DNA of 64,000 nucleotides from Chinchilla lanigera (Eukaryota; Chordata; Mammalia; Rodentia; Chinchillidae), in the NCBI RefSeq assembly GCF_000276665.1, contig NW_004955433.1, forward strand, positions 18,226,348-18,290,347, given 5' to 3'. Positions 48,700 through 59,354 of the stretch are shown here, piece after piece. Within the stretch, counting starts at the first letter, position 1. Each line of letters begins with the position of its first letter. Under the pieces are notes generated by a model. That model was not told where the DNA came from. It ran no database searches and saw only the letters and a program-made list of their open reading frames with translations. The position numbers and the translations under genes were made by a program.

Positions 48700-48802
48700 A
48701 CAAAGGTGGCCAGGGATATGCCTCAGGGGCACAAGCACCTGCCTGGCAAGTGCAAGCTCCTGAGTTTGATTCGAGGCACCAAAAAACAAAGAAACAAAGG
48801 TG
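48700..48802 (+). mobile_element. ID SINE with 9-base TSD
   Basis: Direct repeats ACAAAGGTG at 48700-48708 and 48794-48802. Body with CAGGGATATGCCTCAGGGGC head and GAGTTTGATTCGAGGCACC end. Confidence 0.9.
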
Positions 48803-49136
48803 TTTACCATCAATGAAAGAAATTAACACATACCTCAACCAAAACAGACCATTATTTGTTACATTCAGCCCACAATTTCAGTGTTCTCTCAAAATTAATG
48901 TTTCTTCTTCTTGTTATTCCATCAATCCATAATATTCATTGAGAAAAAGGTCTAAAAAGTACAACAGATATTGTGAAAGGGAAAGAAACTGGTTTACTTT
49001 TCTTGTCTTTAAAATAAAATGAAATCACAAAAAAATAATTTAAAAAATTAAAAATTACCAAAAGCTGCAGGAGAAGTCAATTGTTCCTCCTGTCCTGTGT
49101 CTGTGATGTTTCTCAGAAGGGAGTTTTTTCAGTTCG
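48803..49136. other. AT-rich DNA without a recognised feature
   Basis: Nothing assignable. Confidence 0.4.
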
Positions 49137-49250
49137 CACTTTTTTCAGATGAAGAAATAAAATACATAATATTTAAGTTCCTTGGCTAAAATTATGTAAG
49201 TAAAGCCCAGGGACTTGTTTCATCAACTCCTTCCTCTTTAATCAGATTTG
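49137..49250 (-). repeat. MIR-like fragment, minus orientation
   Basis: TTCAGATGAAGAAATAAAAT and CTTGGCTAAAATTATGTAAG, then AGCCCAGGGACTTG, follow the reversed MIR order. Confidence 0.45.
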
Positions 49251-49897
49251 TATTATGTAACATTGGTTTCAATTACCCTGTAGTACTTTTCTGGGAAATA
49301 CAGTACTGAGTGATCATGTCACTCTGACGGATGACATATGTAGAGTTTCATGCAGATTGCTTGAACCTTACACAGTGAAAAAAATATTCTCCATTCAAGA
49401 AGAAGTTACTGATTTATTTATTTAACATTTTATCATCTTATGCCAGGTCTATAATAACACTGAATATTTTAGGAAGAAAAAAGTCATAAAAGAAATAATT
49501 ATTTTATTTACAACAGAATATTTGACAAACCTTAAATCACATGTCATTACTTTGATCAAATAGAAGTTAGAGAGTTGTACCCTGATATGTGCCAATATAA
49601 GTATTCTTTTCTCTCTCTCAGTCTTTAACTCTGCTCCTCTGGGTATTTTGTCTACTTGCTCTTGTTTTTAGAAAGTTAGCACTCAGTGCCATGTTACACA
49701 TCCGTAACCAGCCTTCTGTCTTTGCTTCAGAGGATCTTCTGCTGGTACATGACTGCGTACTTCTTCTTTGTTTATTAGAGAGATACTTTTATTTTAGGTT
49801 AATGTATGTTAAAAGCAATGTTACCAGAGTCAACTCTTAATTTATTAAAAAGGAAATAGTTTTTAAACAATATATATATATTAAACTGTGTATTTTA
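49251..49897. other. AT-rich DNA without a recognised feature
   Basis: Nothing assignable apart from a short TA tract near 49871. Confidence 0.4.

Positions 49898-49956
<59 letters not shown>
49898..49956. repeat. (CA)n(TA)n microsatellite
   Basis: CA tract to about 49924, then TA tract to about 49955. Confidence 0.95.
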
Positions 49957-49958
<2 letters not shown>

Positions 49959-50287
49959 TGTGGCAGAAAATTTCCCCCTCAGCCAGTATGCTTCAGGTGC
50001 TTAGTTGCCCAGGTAACAGTTCCTGTTCCAAATCCAGTTGCCTATCTCCTGGAAATGGCTGGTCACTGTGAAGCGTAGTTGGTCACTGTGACTCACATTG
50101 TACAAACCAGTCCCCAATTGACAAGCCATTCTGCCTCTGTACTTTCTGCTTGCTTATGCAATACAAACCCTAGACCACCAGCGATCAGGGTATGATATGC
50201 TGGGAATGAGCCTGATAATGGCCGTCGAAGTAAATAAATCTGCCACCAAATCCTGGTGTCATTTCAGTGTTTCTGGTCACCGTTGCA
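49959..50287 (+). mobile_element. Solo LTR of an endogenous retrovirus (ERV1-like?)
   Basis: 329 bases from TGTGGCAGAAAATTTCCCCC to TCACCGTTGCA, with AATAAA at about 50232 placed about 55 bases before the end. TG...CA ends, length and signal position fit a retroviral LTR. TA-rich tracts flank both sides, so it probably inserted into a TA microsatellite, which hides the TSD. Family assignment is tentative. Confidence 0.6.
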
Positions 50288-50289
50288 AT

Positions 50290-50291
<2 letters not shown>

Positions 50292-50321
<30 letters not shown>
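50292..50321. repeat. (AT)n microsatellite
   Basis: About 15 AT units just after the solo LTR. Confidence 0.95.
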
Positions 50322-50325
<4 letters not shown>

Positions 50326-50767
50326 GGAATTAAGACCCAGAGTTAGTTAAAATATATTGATGATTGGATATCCTCAAGAACTCAGATCTCTACCCCTTTC
50401 CATTATGCCTAGGAAATATGTATTAAAAATATCAATTTTTTTTTTTTGCTTGCTTAATGGTGATGCTAGTTGCAAGTGCACTATGCCACGAATAAGAAAA
50501 TGGTTTTTTCATGGATGTAACAGTTCAAGAGTAAGGAAGACCTTTCTCAACAGCCCCTTAGAAATTTGTAGTAATGTTTTGTCGACCAAAATCCTGTGAA
50601 AGGTCAAAATGAAAATCTTGGATCGTGGATCATGGAAATGGCTTTACTCTAAAGCATTTAGATAAATTCCAATTCACCAATTGGAGCTGGGCCTGGGGCT
50701 GGAACTGCCGTTTTGAAAAACGGAACCACTGTAGCTCTTTAAAGAAGTAACAAAATGACAGATCCCC
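50322..50767. other. DNA without a recognised feature
   Basis: Nothing assignable. Confidence 0.35.
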
Positions 50768-50940
50768 TTAATTACAGCATTCTGGAAAGCTAGGAAGTTA
50801 AGGCAGGATTGCAAGTTCAAACCCACTCTGGGCAACTCAGTGGCCCAAGAAGAATTTATCTCCAAAAATCAAAAGGTAGGGGTGGTGGCTAGGTATGTAG
50901 CTAAATGGGAAAGCCCTGGCTGTAGTGTAAGAAGAGGTAA
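50768..50940 (+). mobile_element. B1-dID-like dimeric SINE
   Basis: A B1-like half (ATTACAGCATTCTGGAAAGC, AGTTAAGGCAGGATTGCAAG, AACTCAGTGGCCCAAG) is followed by an A-rich linker and an ID-like half lacking its middle (GGCTAGGTATGTAGCTAAAT, AAAGCCCTGGCTGTA). This is the layout of the B1-dID dimers known from several non-murid rodents. It is old and diverged. Confidence 0.6.
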
Positions 50941-51018
50941 AACAAGAAGGAGAAGGAAGAAGTGGAGGAGGAGCAGGAGGAAGAGTAAGGAAGAGGAGGA
51001 GGGGAACAAGAAAGGGGA
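50941..51018. repeat. GA-rich microsatellite, left part
   Basis: AAGAAGGAGAAGG-type purine tract continuing the SINE tail, broken by the LTR insertion at 51019. Confidence 0.8.
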
Positions 51019-51147
51019 TGTTCTGGTTTGTATTTAGACATCTCCTCAGTGCCTCATGTGCTCAAGGGTGGAGACTTTTCACAAGTGGCTGGATTTAAAG
51101 TGCGTGATTGAGTCACACTGCATTGCTGGGGTTAAAAGTGGGTGACT

Positions 51148-51240
51148 GGGGCCAGGGGATATAGCTCAGCAGCACAAGTGCCTACCTGGTAAGTGCAAGG
51201 TCCTGAGTTTGATTCCTGGCACCAAAAAATTTTTTAAAAA
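51148..51240 (+). mobile_element. ID SINE nested in the MaLR LTR
   Basis: CCAGGGGATATAGCTCAGCA head, GAGTTTGATTCCTGGCACC end and an A/T-rich tail. Confidence 0.9.
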
Positions 51241-51260
51241 GGAGAACATTCCCTTTTCGA

Positions 51261-51413
51261 GCAGGGCATGGTGGTGCATGCCTGTAATCTCAGCACTCTG
51301 GAAGCTGAGGCAGGTGGATCCTTGCGAGTTTGAGGACAGGCTGGACTACAAAGTGAGCCCAAGGCCAGCCTGAACTGCATAGTGTGATCCTTTCTCAAAA
51401 GGACAAAAAAAAA
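51261..51413 (+). mobile_element. B1-type SINE nested beside the ID
   Basis: GCAGGGCATGGTGGTGCATG head, CTGTAATCTCAGCACTCTGG, AGCCTGAACTGCATAGTG and an A tail. A stretch AAAAGTGGGTGACT before the ID (51134-51147) resembles AAAAGTGTGTGATT after this B1 (51414-51427). Confidence 0.92.
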
Positions 51414-51709
51414 AAAAGTGTGTGATTATTAAAGCATTCCACTGATTGGTTTGGTACTACCCTAATCTTGGTAGCTTTGATAGAGTATAAAGGGGCACAA
51501 AAAATGTTTATGTTCCTCCCTTGTTACTTTTGCTACTTTGTGGGCAATGTGAAATGTTCTTCTCTGTGATGTCCCTCCTCCAAGCCACACTGCCTTGGAC
51601 CCAGCCTATCATTAACTGAAACCGCTACAGACTTAGCTAAATAATCCTTTGCCCTTTTAATTTTGAGTGTTGAGTGTTTTGTCTCAGAAATGAAAAAATA
51701 ACTATAACA

Positions 51710-51815
51710 GGGGGAAGTGAAGGAGAAGGAGAAGGAGAAGGAGAAGGAGAAGGAGAAGGAGAAGGAGAAGGAGAAGGAGAAGGAGAAGGAGAAGGAAAAG
51801 GAGAAGGAGGGAAAG
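51710..51815. repeat. (GAAGGA)n microsatellite, right part
   Basis: About 15 GAGAAG units. The frames through it on all six readings are Lys-Glu, Ser-Pro/Phe or Leu repeats and are not genes. Confidence 0.95.
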
Positions 51816-51989
51816 AGAATGTGTGACAACCTGAGAATTGAAGATAGTTATTTGGATACAGAACCAAACTTCTTTGTTACTGCATTCTCCAAAATTAAGT
51901 GAAGATGCTAAATTTTCCACAAAGTCTTCTTTGGTTGGGCCAGATAGGTTAATGATTTCCCTTTCTGCACTATATCTAAACCCATGCAT
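51816..51989. other. DNA without a recognised feature
   Basis: Nothing assignable. Confidence 0.35.
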
Positions 51990-52165
51990 GCCTTTACTGT
52001 TATAATTATCCTATTGCATTCTACAAAGCAAAATTAAATAGGGGTCTTTCCTACCATTAGTGAACTATTTTTGATCAAGAAAGGTGTTTTATTCATCTTG
52101 CTAACCACAACACATAACAATGATTGGCCTGTAATTGGTTCTCAATGAGTGTTTATTAACTATAA
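51990..52165 (+). repeat. L2-like 3' end fragment
   Basis: TTTTATTCATCTTGCTAACC, AATGATTGGCCTGTAATTGG, CTCAATGAGTGTTTATTAAC follow the L2 3' order. Confidence 0.5.
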
Positions 52166-53685
52166 TTGGAAAGTAAATTCTATTCACAAATGCAATTATT
52201 TCTAAATTCAATATATCATTTATGATAATAATGTAAAAGAAAATTTCACTTTGCTTATAAAAGTGTCATTGCTCTGCAAATATTATAAAGGGTAGTTAAA
52301 AAGAAATTGCAGCTACATGGAAAAACTACAAATTAAGAAAAACTGATATAGATTAGAACCTACAGTGGCTATGTGGACAGGTATGTTACAAAACAAATGT
52401 AGTTAAATGATACCAGCATCCAGGCACAGGTACATGCATATTCATAGTACTAAAAAATACTTTCATAGTTTTTATGTTTGATACTTTTTCATTAAAAAAC
52501 AGAAAATAAAATAATAATTGAAACTATTCTCTGGTTAACTGTTCTTTGGTGAGAATTATATTCACTATTTTGGGAAAATTAAATGTGAAACATGAAAATA
52601 TAGAAAAAATAAAGAATTAGGTGATGAGACTGGGATTTTATTGTTTTACTTTCTTTGTAATTATAGCTGTCATATGGTTTGGGGAAGCCATCTTATATTG
52701 AAAAAAAGACCACACTCGAGTTGATTAATGGATTTGGAAAAAAAATTAAAGAATATTTGATGCTATAAACTGATTTCTATAGAAAAATCTATATTTTTAG
52801 AAAGCATGTTCAACAATAAATTATTAATGTACCAATTAAACATATAGAGAAACATCAAATTTCATTCATAAACCAAGGCAAATCTGATTTTAATTATTTT
52901 TGTGATAAAATTCAAAGTCAAAAATACAAACAAAAATGGAAAAATCAAACGGGAACAGAAGATGTTCATCATTTCTGTTTTCTTTTACACTAATTCAATT
53001 TTTACTCTGTAAAATACTCAAAGTATATTAACTCCATGTGGTGTATGCCAGCCACTTTGCCCTTCAAAATTTAATTGTTCTAAAATTCTCCATCTGCTCT
53101 TAGCCAAGGGAAGAATGAAATTATTCAATAAGGCTGAAAAGTGTAAAGTCTCTTCTGTCTATTATTAATTTTTTTGTCTTTTTCTAGTATGAGATTGACA
53201 TCCAGCCAGCATCAACTCTATTTAACTCTCTTTGGTCTATTTATTCACGGATGGCACATATAACTTTTCACCTAAGAGCCAAGTATAGAATTTACCGACA
53301 CCTGGAAAGCAGATGTGTCCAGCTAATGGAGTCTTCCTTCTGCTATCTATGGCCTCTTCCTTATGAAGGGCATGTTTCTGCAGCTGAGACTCACGTCCAA
53401 GGTGAAAGGAAGCCCCTTCTGGCACAGGAAATGAGATTGATAATGGGAAAGTAATCTCACCATAAAATTAGTGCCACAGTTAACAGATTAATGATGGTAA
53501 TGTAGGATTTGTCTTACTGAGGCAACTCAGGGCCGAAGAGAGTAAGTTTGCTGTGAATCAAGCGTGTCCTAAAAATCAAAGTAAAAGACTTCACTAAGCT
53601 TCACACTGAAATGTTTCTTTGCATATTTCTAATCATAAGTATTCATTTAGGAAAACACATATTTGTCTACATACACAGTTGTTAA
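52166..53685. other. AT-rich DNA without a recognised feature
   Basis: An acceptor-like pyrimidine run ending in TTTTTCTAG lies near 53168-53188; no partner donor or coding signal was found. Confidence 0.35.
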
Positions 53686-53880
53686 AGTTGACCCTTGAGC
53701 AACACAGATTTAAAATGTGCAAATCCAGTTATATATGTAGGTTGTTTTTCTTTTTTTTAGAGTTTTGGCAATTATAACCCTGACATATACTATAATGGGG
53801 TAGATATAAAAATAATAAATTTGGATCCCTATCAAGTTGGTGGAGGGCTGGCAAAGGAGACCTTTGAATGTTTTTTGGGG
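53686..53880 (+). mobile_element. Tigger/MER2-like DNA transposon fragment
   Basis: AGTTGACCCTTGAGCAACAC followed by AGATTTAAAATGTGCAAATC matches the end sequence of Tigger-group (Tc1/mariner) elements. The 3' end is diverged. Confidence 0.6.
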
Positions 53881-53883
53881 GAG

Positions 53884-54030
53884 TCTTTTTGAGACAGGGT
53901 CTTGTTCTGTAGTTAGTTCAAGCTGGCCTTGAGCTCACTTTGTAGCCCAGGCTGGCCTTAAACTTGCAATGATCCTCCGGCCTCAGCTCCCTGAGTACTG
54001 AGATTACAGGCATGCGCCACTGTGCCTGGC
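53884..54030 (-). mobile_element. B1-type SINE
   Basis: Minus-strand B1: GCCAGGCACAGTGGCGCATG head, CTGTAATCTCAGTACTCAGG and a TCTCAAAAAGAC tail end. Confidence 0.92.
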
Positions 54031-55203
54031 TGAAAGGTGAATTTTGAAAGCTGGTTTGGAGGTAACAAAGCTAAGCTTTTTTTACTTGGGGGGAAAATGA
54101 AATGGACCATAGGGCATGCAGGGTAAGGAGGTTTGATACTCTCAATACAGCAAAGCACTATGGATGGGGGATCTGAGGTAGTGTAAGTGAGCAAAACAAT
54201 ATCATGCAAGACAGGACATTTGAGGAAAATCTGGGTTGCAGTCTGTGATGCCTGAGACCCAGCCATTCACTGGTAACCATCTGGTATACCAAGTTCAGAG
54301 CAAGGTCTCATCATTTCAGATCATTTTATTAAGTTAGATCTTGAAAACATGTGCTCTGTCCCATGATGCTGAGCTCTGTGTTTGACATTGCTGTTCCCCA
54401 GGGAGAGCAAGCCTCCAGGGCCATCAGAAGAGGCCATATTAATCACTTAGGTAATTTACAGCTGTTTTACATAATGGAACCCCAAAGCCTTACAGAGTTA
54501 GCTTTCACCACATTTAAAGAGGGAAATGATAGTAATTAAAAATGGCATTTCTAATTAGTAAGAGGTTAATTAGTGAAAGGCTGGAAGGACTGAGGATCTG
54601 TGGTCTTCCATTTCCTAATCCAATGTTGCCTTGCACCTGGCTAAAGAGTTCTCTCCTTTTTTCTTCCTGCAGAGCAGCTGTGGACCTTGTGGCCGGCTTT
54701 CTCGAGTGTTGGGGTGCAACAAACATTTGAAATGAAGAGCAGTTGATACAGTCATAGACTCAGTGTTTGATATCAAAAAGATACAAGAATACAGGCATCT
54801 CTGTTTCCACACAGTTTCAAGATCCAGCACTGCAAGAAAACATAGGCTTCTGATGACCCAAGACTGCTGATGCATTTTCTTCAATTTCACACCATCTCTT
54901 TCAGAACCTATTTACTCTTGTTTTATAGGCAATCAAAACTACTGTGATTATTTTGAGTAACAGCGTAACTATAACATCAGGGTTAGCAGGGAAGATGAGT
55001 GGAACCCAGCAGATATTTGAATAACAAGGAGAAGTTCAAGTAATAGAAAAAGCTAGTTAAGAATAAACACACAAAAATCAAAGTACACATTAAATCTAAA
55101 AGGAAAATGACAACAGCAGTGAAAACTGAATGGAAATCTTTCCTTATGGCAGTGGGCAACAAATAGCTATATACATCTCTTTTGGTACTAGTTTGTTCTA
55201 GTA

Positions 55204-55204
<1 letters not shown>
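54031..55204. promoter_or_regulatory. Non-repeat block with TAATTA cluster, candidate enhancer
   Basis: At 54380-54600 the sequence belongs to no repeat I recognise. It holds three TAATTA-type homeodomain core sites in about 40 bases (near 54533, 54551 and 54567), plus ATATTAATCACTTAG. Dense TAATTA sites in non-repeat DNA are typical of conserved developmental enhancers, but conservation cannot be judged here. At 54642-54672 a pyrimidine-rich tract ends in TTCCTGCAG, a good acceptor-like site before AGCAGCTGTGGACC. Confidence 0.25.
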
Positions 55205-55205
<1 letters not shown>

Positions 55206-55260
<55 letters not shown>

Positions 55261-55261
55261 A
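55206..55261. repeat. (TC)n(TA)n microsatellite
   Basis: TC tract to about 55239, then TA tract to 55260. Confidence 0.95.
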
Positions 55262-55564
55262 AATTTATTTTTTAGTATGCCTGAAGAAATTATAATATAA
55301 AAATGTAGTAAAAATTTATGTTACCTAGAGTATTTTTTAAAGATTCCTGAAGGATGAATTCAATTAACAATAGAGATATTTGATACATGGAATAAGATTT
55401 CCACTTACCAAAATGCTCTATCTGTTTAATATCTAATTGGGAAAAGAGAGTATAGAGAATTTCCTTAAAAATGCTTGAGCTTTGAAATTTGTCAGGGGAA
55501 AAAATTTGTCAGTCATGTCATATCATATTCTTGGGTAACAATTTTTACCACCTGTACAAGTAAC
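55262..55564. other. AT-rich DNA without a recognised feature
   Basis: Nothing assignable. Confidence 0.35.
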
Positions 55565-55700
55565 AGCATATTTGCAGATGAAGAAACAGAGACAAGGACA
55601 ATAAGCATTCTTAATGTTGAAAGTCAGACTGCTCCATCAGGTAGAACCACAATAAGAATCCATGCTTTACATGTCCTTGATGTCAAAACCATTCAGAAAG
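55565..55700 (-). repeat. MIR fragment, minus orientation
   Basis: TTTGCAGATGAAGAAACAGA, AGTCAGACTGCTCCATCAGG and AATCCATGCTTT follow the reversed MIR order. Confidence 0.55.
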
Positions 55701-56516
55701 GATAATATTTACTAATACATTTGAATATATTTTATAAAGAAAAACCAACAGGGACAGAGCCAAGTAAATTCATATTTCATGTATTATCACTGATGCCATC
55801 AAAGCCTGGAATCCTTGTATCATATTCCTGTACCACATTCAGGTGCAGCAGTCTTTTAGGCTCAGTCTAGAAATTGCAAGAAAACTGCCCATGTACAAAC
55901 ACCACTTCCTCTGAAGGTATGCTCAAAACAGGAAGAAAGAAGAGTGATCTGTTTTCGTATAGGTGTTTTTCTTGCCAAGTTGAAATATTTCATCCAGAAA
56001 GACCCGTGGAAGATGTTACTTTCACTATACTACACAGACTATTTCATTAGGCCATATTTGACTCCATGGAAAAATGGTAAAGGAGATAAAAATTATCATG
56101 TGGTACTTACACCAGTCATAATTTATACCTACTTTCTCTGAACATTTTTTAAGTTAGTAGTTGATTCATATCAGATTGTGTTGGCAGGAATTAAGGAGGC
56201 AGTTGACCGCTGAGTAGACAACCAATAGTGTCACCCACAAGGGCATATTCTCTACCAGATCTTCATTTTTCAAGCTTACTAAGGCAGCCAAGTTAATGTC
56301 TTAGTTTCCCAACATTAGTACTGGGCAAGATGCTGGCTTAACTTAACAATTAATGCCCGTTCAATTTGCATGCTAATATGGTATCCTGTTGTTTTGGAAC
56401 AGTTAGCTGCAGTAACATTAATTATTCCAGTATAACTTTCTATCATATGATATAGGACAATGCCACATGTTATAATAATGATTATTATAAAACTTATTAA
56501 ACTATTTAATCATGTA
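55701..56516. other. DNA without a recognised feature
   Basis: Nothing assignable. Confidence 0.35.
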
Positions 56517-56517
56517 G

Positions 56518-56550
<33 letters not shown>

Positions 56551-56585
56551 GATAGATATATAGATAGATAGATAGATTGATAGAC
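56517..56585. repeat. (CA)n, TA and (GATA)n microsatellite cluster
   Basis: CA tract to about 56542, then TATATA and GATA units to about 56575. Confidence 0.9.
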
Positions 56586-56867
56586 ATTGATATATGCTTT
56601 TCACTCTGCCCTCAGTACTCCAGTACAGGTCTTCATTTTTTACAAAACTTGCTCTCATGTAATTGAAATAAACTTGAAATAAAACTCATGTATTCACTAC
56701 ATCTTAATAGACTCTTAAATTTTCTTAGGTGCAGTGGGAGACCTAGTGGCATCTCTTGTCCCATATTAGCAAAATCCCAGCATTCTAAAAGGGAGTAGTT
56801 CTAAATAGCTATATGAGAGATCCTATGCCATCACAGCACCAGGCTTCAGTATCCTTCAGACTGTTTA

Positions 56868-56990
56868 CCTGAGCAAGCTGTTACATCTCTCAGAATTTTA
56901 TCTTCTCAGCTGTAAGGTGGCAATAACAATGATACTGTACTTAATCTCATTTTGTGATGAATAAATGACACATAGCTCTATTGTTCTTAG
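56868..56990 (+). repeat. MIR fragment
   Basis: CTGAGCAAGCTGTTACATCT, TATCTTCTCAGCTGTAAGG, GTGATGAATAAATGACACAT follow the MIR order. Confidence 0.55.
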
Positions 56991-57246
56991 AAGATATTTT
57001 TTAATTTTAAAGATAGGAACAATAAACAATAAAAACAATGGTATAACATTTCAAAACAATATTGTAGGAGAGTAATGATATTTAGTACATAGCATATTGT
57101 TATCTTCAAAGTAGTTGCTCATATTACAAGATATAGGCATGAAAAACTGATCAAATAATATACATAGAAACTTTTTTTTTCAATGAACTAATAGCAATTA
57201 GTAGTATAGCTATATTAACTAACATATGTGTCTGTATATATATATA

Positions 57247-57388
57247 TTTTTTTCTTTGGCCCTTCCTTCTTTTCTACTTACCCCTATTCCAGTTTCTCTT
57301 TGCTTTTGAGCAGTTTCTTCCCATTTCACAATATCTAGTAAAATGAATCAATCTTTCATGTGTAAGCATCATATTGTCTCCCTGGTGT
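57247..57388 (-). repeat. L1 3' UTR fragment, minus orientation
   Basis: Shares with 37476-37600 the order CTTTTGAGCAGTTTCTTC, CATTTCACAATATCTAGT and TAAGCATCATATTGTCTCCC. Confidence 0.45.
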
Positions 57389-57503
57389 AAGAAGCCAAAA
57401 GAAGGCCAGGTGTAGCTCAGTGGCATGGCACCTGCCTGGGAAGCATGAGGTCCTGAGTTCGATTCCTGGTATCAAAAATAAAGAAATAAAGAAGCAGAAA
57501 GAA
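57389..57503 (+). mobile_element. ID SINE with 15-base imperfect TSD
   Basis: Direct repeats AAGAAGCCAAAAGAA (57389-57403) and AAGAAGCAGAAAGAA (57489-57503), 13 of 15 identical. Body begins GGCCAGGTGTAGCTCAGTGG and has GAGTTCGATTCCTGGTATC. Confidence 0.9.
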
Positions 57504-57629
57504 TAAATAAGAACCAAAATGAGCAGATTGTCTATAAATGTAGAATTTCACTAAATATTCACTGTATTTTCTAGAATATAAAAAATTGCTATTGTAAAAT
57601 GATTACCAATAGATATTAGAAGAACAGAA

Positions 57630-57905
57630 AATAGTGCAGTAGAATGGCAGTTATGAGAACAAACTTTGGAATCACAGAGATACAATCTTCGTCACCCTTT
57701 CTGCTGCTTTACTAACTCAACAGTACTTACAAATTTGCTCAAATTTGCAACATCTCAATTTTCACATGTGATGAGGGAGGGACTGTATTCATCATACTTA
57801 ATATTTTAGGTCACTATGAGGATCAAAAGAGTAATTCTGTGCAAGGTCCTTAAGTAAAACAGTGCTTTGCATAGATAAATTACTCACTGGGTATTTGCTG
57901 GCTTT
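57630..57905 (+). repeat. MIR, near full length
   Basis: AATGGCAGTTATGAGAACAA, CTTTGGAATCACAGAGATAC, CAACATCTCAATTTTCACAT, CACTATGAGGATCAAAAGAG and AAACAGTGCTTTGCATAG follow the MIR order, with an insertion near 57760. Confidence 0.7.
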
Positions 57906-58900
57906 GTGGATATGAAGAAACACAGAAAGTAGAAAGAACTTGCCATTAAAGCAAGTTATGAAAATGTGCTCCACTCCCCTGGGTCAAGTGAAAGAGTCTT
58001 CCCAGAACAACTCCAAGACTGCAATTTGAGAGTTAAGAACTGGAATATCAAAAATCTCTGGGGACAAAGAAGAAAGAGAAACAAAAAGTTTAACCATTAG
58101 TGAGATGCTAAAACACTAAATGCCTATGAGTAGAAAAAGGAGAATAGGCTTCAGTAGACTTTGCATGAGTCAGAACTTTCGCTCTCCTTAAAATGAATCC
58201 AGCACAAGAAATCTAAATGAACAACTCAAATGGCTGAGTGAGGGAATGAAGAATGGGATACAGAACAAACCATCTGGGGAATTACAGCTGAGGCTCAGCA
58301 CTTGGAATATGACATGTGTTGAGGAACTCAAGAAATCATTCACCTTAGAAAGAGCCAATACTGGGATATTTGCCAAAGTACGAAGTTTCCAAAATAAACT
58401 ATAACTTCTTCTGTAAGAATGGAGAAATTCGCCATCTGTCAGTTCTATCCTTTAAGCGATTGGCTAGTCCTGGGTAAAGAGAGTGACACAAAGGACAACA
58501 AGAAGTGTGTTGAGATACATAGACCATTCTTTGTTTGCAAACCCTTTGTTGAAACAGTGGATTTCCGACTGTGAGACTCCAATACTTGTAAATAGTACTG
58601 AAGGACATAAGGGTTAGGCTCCCTGCTCTGAAATATTCTCTTAGATATTCTGAAATTTCCTCTAATTTGAAAACCAGTTCTAAAATGCGTTGGGTAATAG
58701 AACTATTTGCTTGATTTATCTTTTGAAAATTGCAGTGGCATTTTTATTCTTTAACGAAGTGATTCTACTCTGCCCTTGGGTGCCAACACAGTATGTCCTT
58801 TAGATACATAAATTTGATAAATTCATTGAATAGACTACTTCTTTCTCAATAAAATAATGATTTCTGTTTTAGACACTGAGTCCTTCAAGCAAGTCACATA
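57906..58900. other. DNA without a recognised feature
   Basis: Two short minus-strand frames (58188-58376, 58399-58608) have no domain. Confidence 0.35.
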
Positions 58901-59006
58901 TCTTCATCTCTTGCCCTAACCCCACTACTGGGAATTGAAACCAGGACCTGGGCATACTAGGCAAGGCCTCTACTACTGATCTATACTTCCGGATCCTTCA
59001 TCTCTT
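58901..59006 (-). mobile_element. Old ID/B2-like tRNA-derived SINE
   Basis: CTACTGGGAATTGAAACCAG, GGACCTGGGCATACTAGGCA and a degraded AGTAGTAGAGGC-like region correspond to a reversed tRNA-derived SINE. Flanks TCTTCATCTCTT and CCTTCATCTCTT form a 11-base TSD. More diverged than the other IDs. Confidence 0.75.
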
Positions 59007-59249
59007 TTCTAATGTAGGTCTTCCCTCTGGCAAATGCATGATAAGTATCAGAAATTCCTTGTCAACTGAACTTCTTGTAGTGGGGAAGTCAAATGCTCAG
59101 GCATGTTGATATCCCAACAGTTTTCTCTTTGATAGTCAACCATGAAATCAGAGAATTTTCACTTTTTAAGTGAGGGTAAGCAGGACCATTTTCAATAACC
59201 TTAAACTTTTCCTGACATTCTTGCAGCACAAAATCAAGAATAAGTGGTT

Positions 59250-59325
59250 TAGGAATCAGTCAATTTTGAGTTTGAATATTGCATTGAACACTGAAAAGCT
59301 ATGTCATTCTTGGAAAGCCAAGAGG
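59250..59325 (+). repeat. MIR-like fragment
   Basis: TTTAGGAATCAGTCAATTTT and AAAAGCTATGTCATTCTTGG follow the MIR order; short. Confidence 0.4.
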
Positions 59326-59354
59326 TTTTTCTTTTAGGAGGGAATAATACACAC

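Larger units (their letters stand above)
51019..51709 (+). mobile_element. MaLR-type solo LTR split by ID and B1
   Basis: Starts TGTTCTGGTTTGTATTTAG and ends with the AATAATCC...GAGTGTTTTGTCTCAGAAATG block and TAACTATAACA. Same family as 10537-10901 and 13465-13610. The 5-base flanks GGGGA (51014-51018) and GGGGG (51710-51714) are a plausible TSD. About 280 bases of SINE sequence sit inside; the LTR itself is near 410 bases. Confidence 0.75.

Noticed and set aside
51533..51989. Several long frames on both strands through the GA-rich tract
   Set aside because: They encode only Lys-Glu, Ser-Pro/Phe or Leu runs from a hexanucleotide microsatellite; not genes.
53166..53260. Acceptor-like site before a possible exon
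   Set aside because: Pyrimidine tract and AG are present but no donor, no clear frame and no conservation evidence; too weak for a feature.
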